64,000 bases of DNA from contig NC_044277.2 of assembly GCF_004027225.2 (NCBI RefSeq), positions 37,063,812-37,127,811 of the forward strand. Direction: 5' to 3'. The stretch comes from Strigops habroptila. Its lineage: Eukaryota > Chordata > Aves > Psittaciformes > Psittacidae. Position 1 is the first letter of the stretch, and every line of letters starts with the position of its first letter. A program made the translations under genes and the position numbers. The notes under the pieces were generated by a model. It had not been told where the DNA came from. It ran no database searches and was given only the letters and a program-made list of their open reading frames with translations. Shown here piece by piece: positions 1 to 10,165 of this stretch.

Positions 1-557
1 CGCCAGACGCCGTTCGCACAAAGGTTAAGAACAGCAGAAAAAGCGAAGAGGCGGCGGTGACGGCGATGTTCCGCGCACACACCTCCTCAATCAGCGCTGA
101 CCCGGGAGCTGAGCTGCCCGCGGCGGCAGCGCCCATCACCGACCGCCCCGGCCCCGCCGCAGCCGCCCCCGGGGGCACCGACCCCCTCTGCCGTTGCCTC
201 AGCAGACGGGGAAGCCCCTGCCTGGCACCAGCGGGAGCCACACCGCCGGGAAGCGCCGCCGGGCGGGGGACTCTCCCTGTCTCCGTCCCTCCCCCAGGCA
301 GGGAGCGCTGACAGCTGCCCGGGCTCAGCAGCAGAGCGCCCGCCCCGGCTGCCGCCAACCCCCCACGTCCCCACCCGCGGGGCACCTCTCGCCCCACGCC
401 GCGCTGCAAAACTCATGGACCCCGGGGGCCCCGCTCCCGACGGCCCGCCCGCCTGCACAGCGCACTGCCGGACAGCTCCGCGGCCGCTCCGTGCCCGGGG
501 ACGGGGAAAGCACCCGCGAAGCCGAAGCGTGCCCCGGGGCGGGAGGTTCGCACTCAC
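1..557 (-). other. NKAIN3: Start of NKAIN3 intron 1 (partial)
   Basis: This segment follows the GTGAGT donor at 557-552 and runs off the left edge. It is GC-rich CpG-island DNA with no second NKAIN exon, whose expected continuation after the donor would resemble a LERQIFDFLG motif. NKAIN genes are known for very long first introns, so absence of exon 2 is expected. Confidence 0.75.
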
Positions 558-611
558 CAGCTGCAGCGAGCAGAGGAAGATCAGCGTGCAGCGCCCCGTG
601 CAGCAGCCCAT
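558..611 (-). CDS. NKAIN3: NKAIN3 first coding exon (partial gene)
   Basis: Read on the minus strand, an ATG at 611-609 in a strong Kozak context (GCCACCATGG) opens 18 codons, MGCCTGRCTLIFLCSLQL. A GTGAGT splice donor follows directly at 557-552. NKAIN proteins (Na+/K+-transporting ATPase-interacting) are small four-pass membrane proteins that bind the ATPase beta subunit. Their family start is MGxCxGRCxLI followed by a Leu/Gln-containing stretch, and as I recall the first coding exon ends at this same place in phase 0. MGCCTGRC is closest to NKAIN3, whereas NKAIN1 and NKAIN2 begin MGKCSGRC and MGYCSGRC. The hydrophobic LIFLCSL begins the first membrane segment. All later exons lie left of the window. 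The frame stays open past the donor to about 87, but that is intron. The family call is firm; the paralogue rests on a few residues plus ASPH synteny. Confidence 0.85.
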
Positions 612-1320
612 GGTGGCAGCTGGTCGCGCCGCCGCTTCTCCTCTTCTTCCCTCCCGCGCTGACGCGGCCCCGGAGGCGAGGCGAGCCGAGGCGAAGCGGG
701 GGGCTCACCGCATCCGGACGGAGCGGCCGAGCGTACGGGTCCCCCTCCTTTGTTGAGGGGTCTCTCCTCAGCGGCGGGGGAAGGAACGTGCGGAGGTCGG
801 GGCCGTCCCGGGGAGAGGAGCCGGCGGCGGCAGCAGCAGCGGGGGGCTCTGCCCGGCGCGACGCGGGTCTGGCTCTGGGGAAGGGGCAAGGTGGGCGTGT
901 GCGGGCCGGGGCGGGCAGAGGGAACGCATGCGGGGAGGCGGGGGGCGGCGGCGGGGGTGCGGTCGGTGTGGAGGGAGAGGCGCGGAGGTCCCCGGGTGGG
1001 CGCTAGCGGGGATGCTGGAGGCTCTGAGGGCAGGCGGTGCTTGAGGGGGGACTCGCCGGGAGGGGCGGGGGCTGTGCGGGCAGCGGCGGACGGGCCAGCC
1101 CGCGCGGGCCGCTTGTTGTGAGCGCCCGGGGAAAGTTCAAGGGACTTGGGCGGGCCGGGGGAAGCCCGGGGCGTGCGCAGGGGCTGCCTAATCCCCTCCG
1201 CGGCCGCTGACAGGCGGTGCTGGGGAGGGGGTTCCCTCCCATTGTGCCAGGAGAGCCCGCGGGCTCCTGCTGCCCCTGAGGGGCTGAACTAGGAAGGGCA
1301 TCCGGGGAGAGGGGCTCGGC

Positions 1321-3134
1321 CCCGGCTACATAGAATCTCTCTTGTCAAAGGTGAGTGGACTCCGAGAGTTGCGAAGAATTCCTGCGTGCGAGGAGACAGA
1401 TGGATAACCACTGCTCTCTAGGAGCCTTTCTGTGGGAGAAATAGGATCGGTGGAGATACTGCGGTCCGTACATCTATATACGCACTTTGGTCGTAGACAA
1501 GTAATGTTTTGGGGAGAAATAATACGTACAAACATGCACACTGTCTCTTAAAAATATTTTAACTCACGGATGAAGTGTCAACTACCTTTTTTTCTTCTCT
1601 CTCCAGCAAAGTATGGATAAATCAGATTAATTTTTACAGGCATTAAGGCATGTTCCACTCACCAAACAGTGTTTCTGTACAGCCTGTTACCAGCTGCTGT
1701 TCCATGACTTCTGCCAAACACTGAAGCTTGCCCTCACTAAAAAAAACCCTACCTTCTGCAAGACATTTTAGCAAGATACCTTATTAATATATCTATGGAA
1801 TGCACACTATTGTATCCCCAAACTACATCCAACTTTTAATTTACGCATCCTTAAGGTCTCTTCCAACCCTAACTATTCTATGATTCTATGACAATAGTCA
1901 GATAATTACAAAACTACTGTGAAATAGTATTATGTTTTGTTAGATTTGGAAAGCTGCTTTTTTCTACCACTTCCCTTTTAAGTAGGAAAGCATTAAGGTA
2001 GTTTTCTACACCAAAGTGAAGGAACAAAAGAGAGACAAGTAAGAACCAGATTCTGCTCATCCAGGATATGTATTTGACTAAATATGTATGCGAAGAGTGC
2101 AAAATATGACCCACATTGCACAATATACAAAACTTCAATAAAACAGCCTGAGATTGATATTTCTGTGTATGGCTTTTAAGATCAAATCCTACCCGGGGCT
2201 AGACCTTACTAAAGTTACATGTTCTGAGAACATACATATTTTGAAAGATGAATACTTGAAGATAGGGAAGTAAATTGAAAAGGTGATAGTTGCCAATAAT
2301 ACATGTGCCAGCCCGAACTGGTAAATTTTATGGATAATTGGTTTTCTATACAGAAGACTTAGAGCAGGTATCATCTCTTTAGACTCCACTGAAGTATTTA
2401 ATATACCACAAGATCTTTTCAGTTAAATCCAATAATACAGAGATTAATAATAAGAACTGCAGGATGGATAAGGAACCAGATAAATTAAATGACAAGACCT
2501 AGCGCTGAAGAGATTTTACTTATACTCAACATATTCGGCCCCTGCTTGTACATCAGTGGGACGAGGTCCATAACTCTTTCCTCCCTCTTTCTCCCCAGGA
2601 GTAGTGCTCTTCTTAGAAGTAGCTAAATCCTTACTTTTTCTTCTCCCAAGAAAGGGGATACCTTCCAGTATTAGGATAGCAGCTGACACTAACCCCTTTG
2701 TTGAGGCAGAACTATCTGGAGAACTGGGTAAGGCACTTTTCATCCGCCCAAGCTATTGTTTCAGCAACCTGCAGAAACAAGTGGGTGTTGCTGTTTCAGA
2801 GACAAGCAGTGTCTTCCAGGCTATAAAAGACATAAAAATCCTTTAAAAAATCAAAACAACAACAAAACAAATGAAACAAACAATAACAACCAGAAAAAAA
2901 GAGAAAGCCAATAGTGGTTATTTCTGTATAGTCAGTTTACCTCACCCATCTTCATAATTTCTAACTTTTCTGTTACTGAACTTGAATTCCAGAGCTGGTA
3001 ACTTTCAGAGCATGTAAAAGTGCATCTTAGAGGCGACATCTAAACAGAAAAAAGAGAATAAAATCCAACCCTTTCCCAAACCACTTGCATAGTTGCCTAT
3101 CCTTATAAATGATGGAAATTCCTCTTTTCACTGC
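1321..3134. other. Intergenic DNA upstream of NKAIN3
   Basis: AT-rich sequence in which I see no exon or RNA gene. It contains one short CR1 tail (1850-1890) and an A/C-rich low-complexity patch at about 2846-2905. The largest open frames (about 60-80 codons) lack any recognisable similarity. Confidence 0.5.
1850..1890 (+). mobile_element. CR1 LINE 3'-end fragment
   Basis: The segment reads as a CR1 terminus: AAGGTCTCTTCCAACCCTAA, then a TATTCTATGATTCTATG-type octamer tail. Only the last roughly 40 bases remain, so this is a severely 5'-truncated copy on the plus strand. CR1 is the dominant LINE family of birds, and the tandem ATTCTATG end is diagnostic. Confidence 0.85.
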
Positions 3135-4268
3135 TGTCCTGGTTGAACTTTAGCTGCAACTAAGCACTACACAGCCTCTTGCTCACTCCCCTCCAGGGGG
3201 ATGGGGGAGGGAATCAGAAGAGTGAAAGTGGGAAAACTCATGAGTTGAGATAAAGACAGTACAACAGGTAAAGCAAAAGCTGTGCACACAAGCAAGGCAA
3301 GTCAAGGAATTAATTCACCAGCTTCCATCGCTGGTAGATGTTCAGCCATCTCCAGGAAAGCAGGGCTACATCACACATAATGGTTACTTGGAAACGCAAA
3401 TGCCATCACTCCAAAAGTCTCCTCCTTCCTTCTTCTTCCCCCAGCTTTATATGCTGAGCATGATGCCATATGGTATGGAATGTCCCTGTGGTCAGTTGGG
3501 GTCAGCTGTCCCGGCTGTGTCCCCTCCCAACTCCTTGTGCACCCCCAGCCTACTTGCTGGTGAGGTCGTGTGAGGAACTGTCCTAGGTTCAGCTGTAGCA
3601 GTCATTTTTCTCCTGCTTAGTAGCTGGTGCAGTGCTGTTTTTTAACTTTCAGCCTGGGAACAACGCTGATAACACCAATGTTTTTAGTTGTTGCTAAGTA
3701 ATGTTTACTCCAAGCAAGGACTTTCTCAGCCTCATGCTTTGCCAGGGAGGAGGGGAAGCCGGGAGAAAGCAGAGACAGGACACCTGACCCAAACTGGCCA
3801 AAGGGGTATTCCATACCATGGCACGTCATGCCCAGTATATAAACTGGGGGGAGTTACCCGGAAGGCCCAGATCACTGCTCAGGTCGGGCTGGGTATCGCT
3901 TGGCGGGTGGTGAGCAATTGTATCCTCTCCCCTTGTTATTTCATTAATCGTTATTATCACTGGTGGTAGCAGTAGTGGTTTTGTATTATACCTTAGTTAC
4001 GGGACTGCTCTTATCTCAACCCGTGGGAGTTACATTCTTCCGATTCTCCTCCCCATCCCTCCGGGAGCGGGGGGAGGAAGAAGTGGGGTACTGAGCGAGC
4101 GGCTGTGTGGTTCCGAGTTACCAGCTGGGCTTAAACCACGACAGCAACAGAAAAGGCCTTGACTCTGTGCAATCACTGCTCAGCAGTATCTAAAACATCC
4201 CTCAATTATCAACACGGTTTCCAGCACAAATCCAAAACATGAGGGGAAGTGGTGGTTAAACCATGACA
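3135..4268 (-). mobile_element. Solo LTR A of an avian endogenous retrovirus, interrupted by LTR B
   Basis: Two pieces, 3135-3578 and 4144-4268, form one minus-strand LTR. The left end (TGTCCTGGTT...) is the R/U5 side. The TATA region reads on the minus strand at 3451-3446 (TATAAA). The U3 is cut at 3578 and resumes at 4144, ending AAACCATGACA at 4268. Removing LTR B and one 5-bp target copy leaves about 564 bp, almost the 565 bp of LTR B. Flanks are ACTGC (3130-3134) and ACTGA (4269-4273), a 5-bp duplication with one change. No internal retroviral gene or primer-binding site is visible, so it is a solo LTR formed by recombination. Five-base duplications fit several avian ERV groups; I recall this family as ERVL-like but cannot confirm the name. 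Confidence 0.85.
3579..4143 (+). mobile_element. Solo LTR B, inserted into LTR A in opposite orientation
   Basis: A complete 565-bp LTR starting TGTCCTAGGTTCAGC and ending TTAAACCACGACA, with TG...CA termini. A TATATAAA box lies at 3836-3843, just after a degenerate CRE-like CACGTCATG. A GC-rich stretch at about 4040-4110 is the U5 side. Flanks are GGAAC (3574-3578) and GCAAC (4144-4148), a 5-bp target duplication with one mismatch, and the same site is continuous in LTR A once this copy is removed. It matches the minus-strand host LTR across TTTTAGTTGTTGCTAAGTAA, CCAAACTGGCCAAAGGGGTA and the TATA region. No internal retroviral sequence is present. Confidence 0.9.
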
Positions 4269-6149
4269 ACTGAGAGAAGTTTCATAGAGCTCTACGAATC
4301 TCTAACATTTTGTTGAAGTATTTTGCAATTTTTGTCCTCTAGCTAACCAAAAGTGATCTGAAAATCAAAAGGACAGTTGTGTAAAGCAGATTTATTCCTG
4401 AGTATAACGTTCACAAACAAAAAACTGTTACCTGGTCAAGGAAGAAGTAAAAAAAAAACCAAAACAGTTAATTATCAGGAGCATGCTGTAGAACATGACT
4501 TCCACAGGAGCACAAGGAACTAAGCTATTAGCATGCAATTGCCCTACAGCTGAAAGCACTGGGCATAGGAGAGATATCAAAAGAGAACCTGCATCAGGAG
4601 GAGGTTAAAAATGAAGTATGGTTATGAGAAGGCATAAGACTTCTAGAACATACCAGAGAATGGAATATAAGAACAATGCAATGTACGAAGCAAAGTGGGA
4701 GGACTGTGTTTTATAGATTTCTCTACCTATGAATTGAGGAGAGAAGCTGATAGTCAAATAACCATAGAACTCATTTCCAGCTTCCTAATGAAGACAGCCC
4801 TAATCTAGCACTGTGCATGCCAGGTAGGTAAAAAAATGGTGCAAGCACTAAAAGCCCTGTGGGCTAGCTAGTAAGATGTGCTGTATGGATGCAAGTTTAG
4901 TGCGCTTGAACAGAAAGCATGTCCTCAAAAGCTTTATGACATGTTCATATAGATATGGCCATACCCTGACATAATGGTATAATTTTTTATGCTAAAGCCA
5001 TAATTGTAGGCCATCAGAGCTTGTGCTTTTAATCCCAATGCGTTCAAAGCAGAAAACCAAGGTCGTTCACTTTTATAGAAAAAGAGCATCAAAATATCTG
5101 TAAGAAATATTACAACTATGGAGTAGAGACTTCTTTTTCATATAGGTTTATTCCTTGGTAGGTTATACTCTTCAGAATCAAAGATATGAACATTTTAATT
5201 TTTAAGAACTAAAACCATCTGTAAAAGATCTCATATCAAGAGGACAAAATGAAAGCCATAATATTTGGCTGTCCTTGTAGCTCTTTAATGGTGTATACTA
5301 TTCACTTAATAAGTCATTTACTTGTCTGCCTGTGCTGGAGGTTTCCTCAACCTGCATCAAACTTACCTGATCACTGACCTGGGCGTAATGAGCTATGTTT
5401 TGTTAACTGGGCCTATTGAACTACAGTAATAATTACTGATGATAGCAGAAACACTTCTTTCATAGCCTGACTTTGCCATCTTGGCTCATGAATGCTATTC
5501 AGAGGAAGTTACTAATAAAAAAGAGTAGAGTATCATAAGATAACCCTAATCCTGGCAGTATTTGTATATTTATTCAATTTTAAACAGTGAGACTAGCCCT
5601 AGACATTGTACAGAGATTAATAAGTAGATTCAAGGTCTGCAGAATCAGAGCTTAAGAACAGATTCCTGAGGCCTCAGATTTCACCATTAATTTTGGTGTT
5701 TAATGCAGAAAGACTGGGGATCAAAAGTTTTGTAATTACTTTTCAAGCTTTCCCAGAAAGAGAGAGGATAGAGGCATCAAAATACACCTCCATACAGTTA
5801 TCAACAGGTCACACTTTGGGCAGACATAACAGTTGTAATAACCTAGAAAAACATTCCACTGTGTATTCCCCAAGCAGTCTTGAAATACCTCAAGCAAACT
5901 AGAAACCCCATGAAATTTAATATACCTTAAAAGACAAATGCGGGTATCAAGATATTATCAGTGTTTTAGTAAATCCTATTTTCAATTTATCCTTCCAAAG
6001 GAAGATACACAATATAATGATCTAATTTTTCATTTTGATGTTAACACCTGCTGCTAGGAAACTCTATTATTCATTAAAATGCAAGTATTTTATGGAATCG
6101 AACTATACGTTCATTGTGAATGATGGTTTTTGTTTTTAAAATAGTGTTT
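4269..6149. other. Intergenic DNA, no recognised feature
   Basis: Ordinary AT-rich sequence. I see no CR1 tail, LTR, exon or RNA gene, and the open frames are short and unremarkable. Confidence 0.45.
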
Positions 6150-6475
6150 TAAATGATCAGGCCCAATGTGGGGAACCAGGGTCAGACACAGCCTCTCAAT
6201 GGCCAAGCAGGCCCATGGGGATGGGGACAGGTCAATGCCAGGAAAGGACATCAGTTCATAGGTTGGGCTCATGGCCAGAGAGGCAGGGCTATGGGGAGCC
6301 GGAGACCAGCCCTGCTGAGGGGTTGGTGGGGCAGGGGCTGTTGGCCCTTGGGAGCTGAAATGGGGTCCTGGGCCCTGGCAAGGCGGAGGGAGCCTGAGGG
6401 AGTGGGCCGGGACAGGCAGGGGTGGTGGAGCCCTCAAGGCCCTGAGCACACGAAAGCAGTTTTGAAAACATGAGT
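6150..6475. repeat. GC-rich block in AT-rich DNA, possible unclassified dispersed repeat
   Basis: Base composition jumps to a GC-rich, G-over-C plus strand between about 6150 and 6460, then returns to AT-rich DNA. CpG is scarce, so it is not a CpG island. Open frames on both strands (125 codons on minus, 106 on plus) follow from the composition. The phrase-like style (GGGATGGGGACAGG, GGGAGCTGAAATGGGG) and sharp edges suggest an inserted sequence, perhaps an old repeat. No terminal repeats or target duplication are visible and I cannot assign a family. Confidence 0.35.
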
Positions 6476-8959
6476 GCCTTGAGTGCACAGACTGATTCCA
6501 GTTCAGCTTTGGGTTTGGTTTTCTGTCTTTACATCTTCTTTTCTTTTCTTATTGTACTTATTTTTTTCTCTAATGCACGCTACCACGTCCTGATAGCCAT
6601 GAACAGCCAGACCAGAAAAAAGCACAAGATCTTTGCAACTGTCTCTTCTATTAACTACAGGAATACAAAGCTGACAAGTAATACAGCTTTCTTCTTGTTT
6701 GCAGGCCAGTAAGTGATTCAGTTTGAACCATTCAGTGTAAATAAACATTGCTACAATTTTAATACTGAAAAACTGGAGTGGTGGTGCAGTGGAGTTTGCA
6801 AGAATGGAGTTTACAACAAAGCTTGCTGTAGACAACCATTGAAAGATGGATAAAGGGTATTTACACAATAAATCAAGCTCTTCTTATCCTCAGAGTATTT
6901 CTATGTAATAAAAGATACTTTTTGGTGAAGCATTTCTTTAGATGGATGCAGATACATTGAGAGTATTTTTACTGACATTTCCCTGATGAGAATAGACACA
7001 ACAGAGAACATGTTTTTTTTTCCCACTGAAACCAAGAACAGCTTATCAGGTGTCCAGCTGCAGATGTGTGTTGACAAACATTTTCAGTGATCCATTCATC
7101 ACCATTTAAAAATGTTCCAGCTCTCCCACCGTGTACATGTTTATATAGAAAAGTCCTTCAAAATACAAAGCTGAATTTTTATCATCTGAAATGGAGTTCA
7201 GAATGGATTGCTTTGCTTGCTGAGGCTTTTGCATTAGGTTTTTAAAAGACGGCCCTGATACGAGCTGTGTTATTCAAAACCAAAGGGTTTTAGATGCTAG
7301 GATAGTCTGAAATATTCTTGTAGCACTTGCTGCACCCATGTTTTGCTCAGCTTTTGTGTCCTGGTGAATGAGATTTTGGGGATCAGTAGATAAACCATCA
7401 GTAGATAATAGGTCTGGGGATCAGTAGATAAACCATCGCAGGTTATGGCACAGGTTTTGCCACAGTTGGAAATGTGGGCAGTACCTCCTGTCCTGGATAT
7501 GTTCAGAACTCCCATTGAAATCAACAGCAGTTTGGGAAGCAGTGAAGACATTGCCAAGGCCTGAATAGGGCGTGTAGGCTGAGATGAGAGATTGTTCCAG
7601 GCAATTGTTCTAAAGTTTCTGTTGTCGGCTTTAGTAGAGGCAATATTTTTCTCTGAGTAATTCACACTCATTTCCAGCTATTTTCAGGCATTAAATGTCA
7701 GCTTTTCATAAGAAAGGCAAAACTGACTTGTCTGCTTGATGCCAAATAACAGAATTTACCTAAATTACAGTTATTATATTTGTAATTTTAAAAAAACCTT
7801 CTTTTATTATGTCTACAAAGCTGAAATATTTTAACACAAGTTTTCTTTTTCCACAGAGTGCAAAGCTGCCATTTGGATAAAGCCTATGAACAGCATCCAT
7901 CCAAAGAGATGCACCAGGGGAATTATGGTTCAGGGAAACTATAGGCTGTTTCACTGAATTTTTAACCCTCTGGAGCCAGCTGTATCCCTCAAAAGAAGGG
8001 CTAAGGAACTAGGTCTGCATCTGATGCAAACTACACTATTACTGTCAGGTGAAACGCAGCGATAGATGCAAGTTTAAGATTTTACTGCGTGAAGCTGCCT
8101 TACCATCACACGGTCCATAAGCATGGTAAACATCTCACGTCTTTTTGTATAAAGCCATCAGACTGGATTCTGGGAGCAATGAATTCCTACTTATATGACT
8201 TAATTGGTGTTTTCTTTTTTATAAAAGTATTTTTTGCCATGTTAATTTTTCCCTTTCAGTGAGCTCATAGTACAAACATTAACTTTCTAGGAAGTAATTG
8301 TGTCTCCTTTCAGTTTTTCATCAGAAGAAGTTTCTGTTTGCTAAATCAACCTGATTTACTAATTAACATCTGGATCTTATGTGCATGCTATGCACACACA
8401 CAATAATTCCACAATTATATTATATTAGCTATTTAAGGGCTCATCTAATTTTACTCTATACATAATCCTTGAAAATGAGATTTGCATAAAGTAATTTAAA
8501 ATAGGCAGGGCAAACTATAAGTATATAATTATGTATCCCTCTGAAATAAATATATTTTCAGTTTTCAATTTCCATAGCTGACTTCATTGGAACATAATTT
8601 AGCCTCTGAATAGCTGAATTAATAAAAAAATGACAGTACTCCACTGTCATATATGTACTTAAGTGGAATTTACAGACAGGGTCTCCTTTGTTATACTTAC
8701 TGGCTTACCTGTGGGGTGAGTAAACCTTGATAACATTGAAATGATCCTTCTCCAGGAGCTGGGAGAAAAAAGGAAGGTGAGAGGCAGTCTCCACTCTAGT
8801 TATTAAACAACTAAAGAAATTTTTTCCTTGCAAGATTCTTGGTTTTCTCTATCAATTTTCTACACATTGTAGATATATTTCTGTAATTTACTAATTCTGT
8901 TGTAGACTTTGAAATGCCAGTACATAAGTACGCTGTTCAATGTCCATACAAACTGGCAA
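6476..8959. other. Intergenic DNA with one short tandem duplication
   Basis: AT-rich, without a supported gene. The only clear structure is the 38-bp-period duplication at 7377-7437. The region 8390-8640 is very AT-rich with several TAAT-type words but nothing decisive. Confidence 0.45.
7377..7437 (+). repeat. Local 38-bp tandem duplication
   Basis: A 23-base word beginning TGGGGATCAGTAGATAAACC occurs at 7377-7399 and again, identical, at 7415-7437, giving a period of 38 bases. Part of it (ATCAGTAGATAA) also recurs at 7397-7408. This looks like a recent replication-slippage duplication. Confidence 0.9.
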
Positions 8960-9640
8960 TATATGCTGCCAAGTTGCCAGGCTCCGATTGGATAAGACCC
9001 CAGCACCAGACCCTGTTTCAGTTTGTGATCCCAAGAGTGAAATTAAGACGCAAACAAGGTCAAGTACTGTAATCGATTAGTAAGTTTATTACAAAAAGAC
9101 AGTTATTATAAAAAAGAGAGATTATTGTAATAAAGGGGATAGCGATAGGACAGATTGGAAAAAGGATGGAAAATGAAGCAAGGATTCGGGGTGCAGAGAG
9201 AGAGAAAGAGTCACTACCGTGGATCCAGCAGAGTCCCGGGAATCCGTCATCGTCATCGGTGGTGGGTGTTCTTCAGGGTCCGTAGTTGGTATTGGAGCAG
9301 AGTGTCCCCCAAGACTCCGTAGTAGTCATCGGAGGTGGGTGTCCTCGTGGAGGTGTCCTTCTGGAGTCATCCTCTTGAAAGTACCCCACGGAGGTGTCCT
9401 GATGGAGTTGCCCTAGTGGCAATGCCTCATGGACAGTGTCCTTCAGGGTCCGTAGTACTCATCGGTGGAGAGTGTCCTCATGGAGGTGTCCTCCTGGAGT
9501 CATCCTCACGGCAATGGTTCCCTGGCGATGTGCCTCTTGGTTATTACCTTTTCCCTCTTTTACATCGAGTTGGGGGGAGTAGCTCTGTTCTTCATCTCAC
9601 ATATTACATGTTCCTGGTGGACTAGTTTCCCTGGTCTCGC
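8960..9640 (-). mobile_element. Probable second LTR-type element (boundaries uncertain)
   Basis: Read on the minus strand, this stretch has the layout of an LTR 3' half. A polyadenylation signal AATAAA (9090-9085) is followed by a T/C-rich U5-like end containing TTGCGTCTTAATTTCACTCT and CTGGTGCTGGGGTCTTATCC. Upstream (9200-9530) is a region of degenerate internal repeats. No open reading frame, primer-binding site or clear TG...CA pair with a target duplication could be fixed, so both ends are estimates. The alternative is a non-autonomous or satellite-like repeat. Confidence 0.45.
9262..9515 (+). repeat. Degenerate minisatellite inside the LTR-like element
   Basis: Variants of GTCCTTCAGGGTCCGTAGT, GGAGGTGTCCT and TGGAGTCATCCTC recur. 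CTTCAGGGTCCGTAGT starts at 9271 and again at 9441; CTGGAGTCATCCTC occurs at 9361 and 9493. At least two higher-order copies with a period near 130-170 bases are visible, each built from smaller related words. Such internal repeats are known in some avian LTRs. Confidence 0.7.
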
Positions 9641-9670
9641 AGCCAGCTCCCAACTGCGCGTGCCTGCATA

Positions 9671-9688
9671 TACACACACACATGCACG

Positions 9689-9741
<53 letters not shown>
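9671..9741 (+). repeat. (CA)n/(CG)n microsatellite
   Basis: About 70 bases of almost uninterrupted alternating purine and pyrimidine: a short CA run, a CGCGCGCG core at about 9687-9696, then a long CA run to 9740. CG flanked by CA is a classic Z-DNA-prone arrangement. It is likely length-polymorphic. Reading it as protein gives spurious His-Thr or Cys-Val repeats. Confidence 0.97.
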
Positions 9742-9744
<3 letters not shown>

Positions 9745-9756
9745 TGCAGCAGTTCT

Positions 9757-10016
9757 TGGGACAATGGACAGCAATTCCTCACACCATTCCTCAAGGTAAT
9801 GGATGGAAGAGTCTTATCTCAGCTCTTTCCCCCTCATCCCTCAGGCAATGGGTGGTGGAGTCAAAGTTCAGCTCCTCACACCCTTCTCCCAGGCAATGGA
9901 TATTGGAGTCTTATTTCAACTCCTCCCACCCATGTCTGAGACAAAAGATAGGTGGAATTCCATCTCAGTTTCTCAGACCAATCTTTGAGACAATGGACAG
10001 TGGAGTCCATTGCTAG
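9757..10016 (+). repeat. Minisatellite with roughly 49-bp unit, 4-5 degenerate copies
   Basis: Units begin near GGCAATGGAT-like words and continue through GGAGTC...CAGCTC...CCC. Copies start at about 9757, 9792, 9842, 9891, 9940 and 9988, spaced about 48-51 bases, each diverged from its neighbours. The block lies directly beyond the CA tract and ends just before a CR1 terminus. It may belong to the same LTR-type insertion as 8960-9640. Confidence 0.75.
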
Positions 10017-10030
10017 TATTTGTTAGGTCA

Positions 10031-10165
10031 TGGAATCATAGAATCATAGAATGGTTTGGGTTGGAAGATCATCTAGTTCCAATCCCCCTGCCATGGTCAG
10101 GGACACCTTTCACTAGACCATGTTACTCAAGGCTCCATCCAACCTGGCTTGTATGAGACCAACTC
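10031..10165 (-). mobile_element. CR1 LINE 3'-end fragment
   Basis: Starts with the reverse complement of the CR1 tail (ATCATAGAATCATAGAATGG), then GGTTTGGGTTGGAAG, CCATGGTCAGGGACACC and ACTAGACCATGTTACTCAAG. About 135 bases of the 3' end remain, so it is strongly 5'-truncated. The element is read on the minus strand. Confidence 0.93.

Larger units (their letters stand above)
1..1320. promoter_or_regulatory. NKAIN3: CpG island over the NKAIN3 promoter and first exon
   Basis: This stretch is strongly GC-rich and dense in CpG, then drops abruptly to AT-rich DNA near 1320. It surrounds the first coding exon of the minus-strand NKAIN-family gene at 558-611, so the core promoter and 5' UTR should lie in about 612-1300. 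GC-box-like and G-rich runs are frequent between 780 and 1100. I see no convincing TATA box, which fits a dispersed CpG-island promoter. The transcription start cannot be placed from sequence alone. The many long open frames here are by-products of high GC content. Confidence 0.85.

Noticed and set aside
87..557. Continuation of the NKAIN3 reading frame after residue 18
   Set aside because: A GTGAGT donor follows codon 18 at the family's exon boundary, and the downstream translation does not resemble NKAIN.
194..1006. 270-codon open frame and other long frames in the first CpG island
   Set aside because: Ala/Gly/Arg/Pro-rich translation of GC-rich DNA on both strands. Only the 54 bases at 558-611 on the minus strand match a known protein and end at a splice donor.
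6111..6488. 125-codon minus and 106-codon plus frames in the GC-rich block
   Set aside because: Both strands are open because of composition; there is no familiar protein. Kept only as an unusual block.
9465..10016. 183-codon open frame across the CA repeat
   Set aside because: Made of microsatellite (His-Thr) and minisatellite translation; not a gene.
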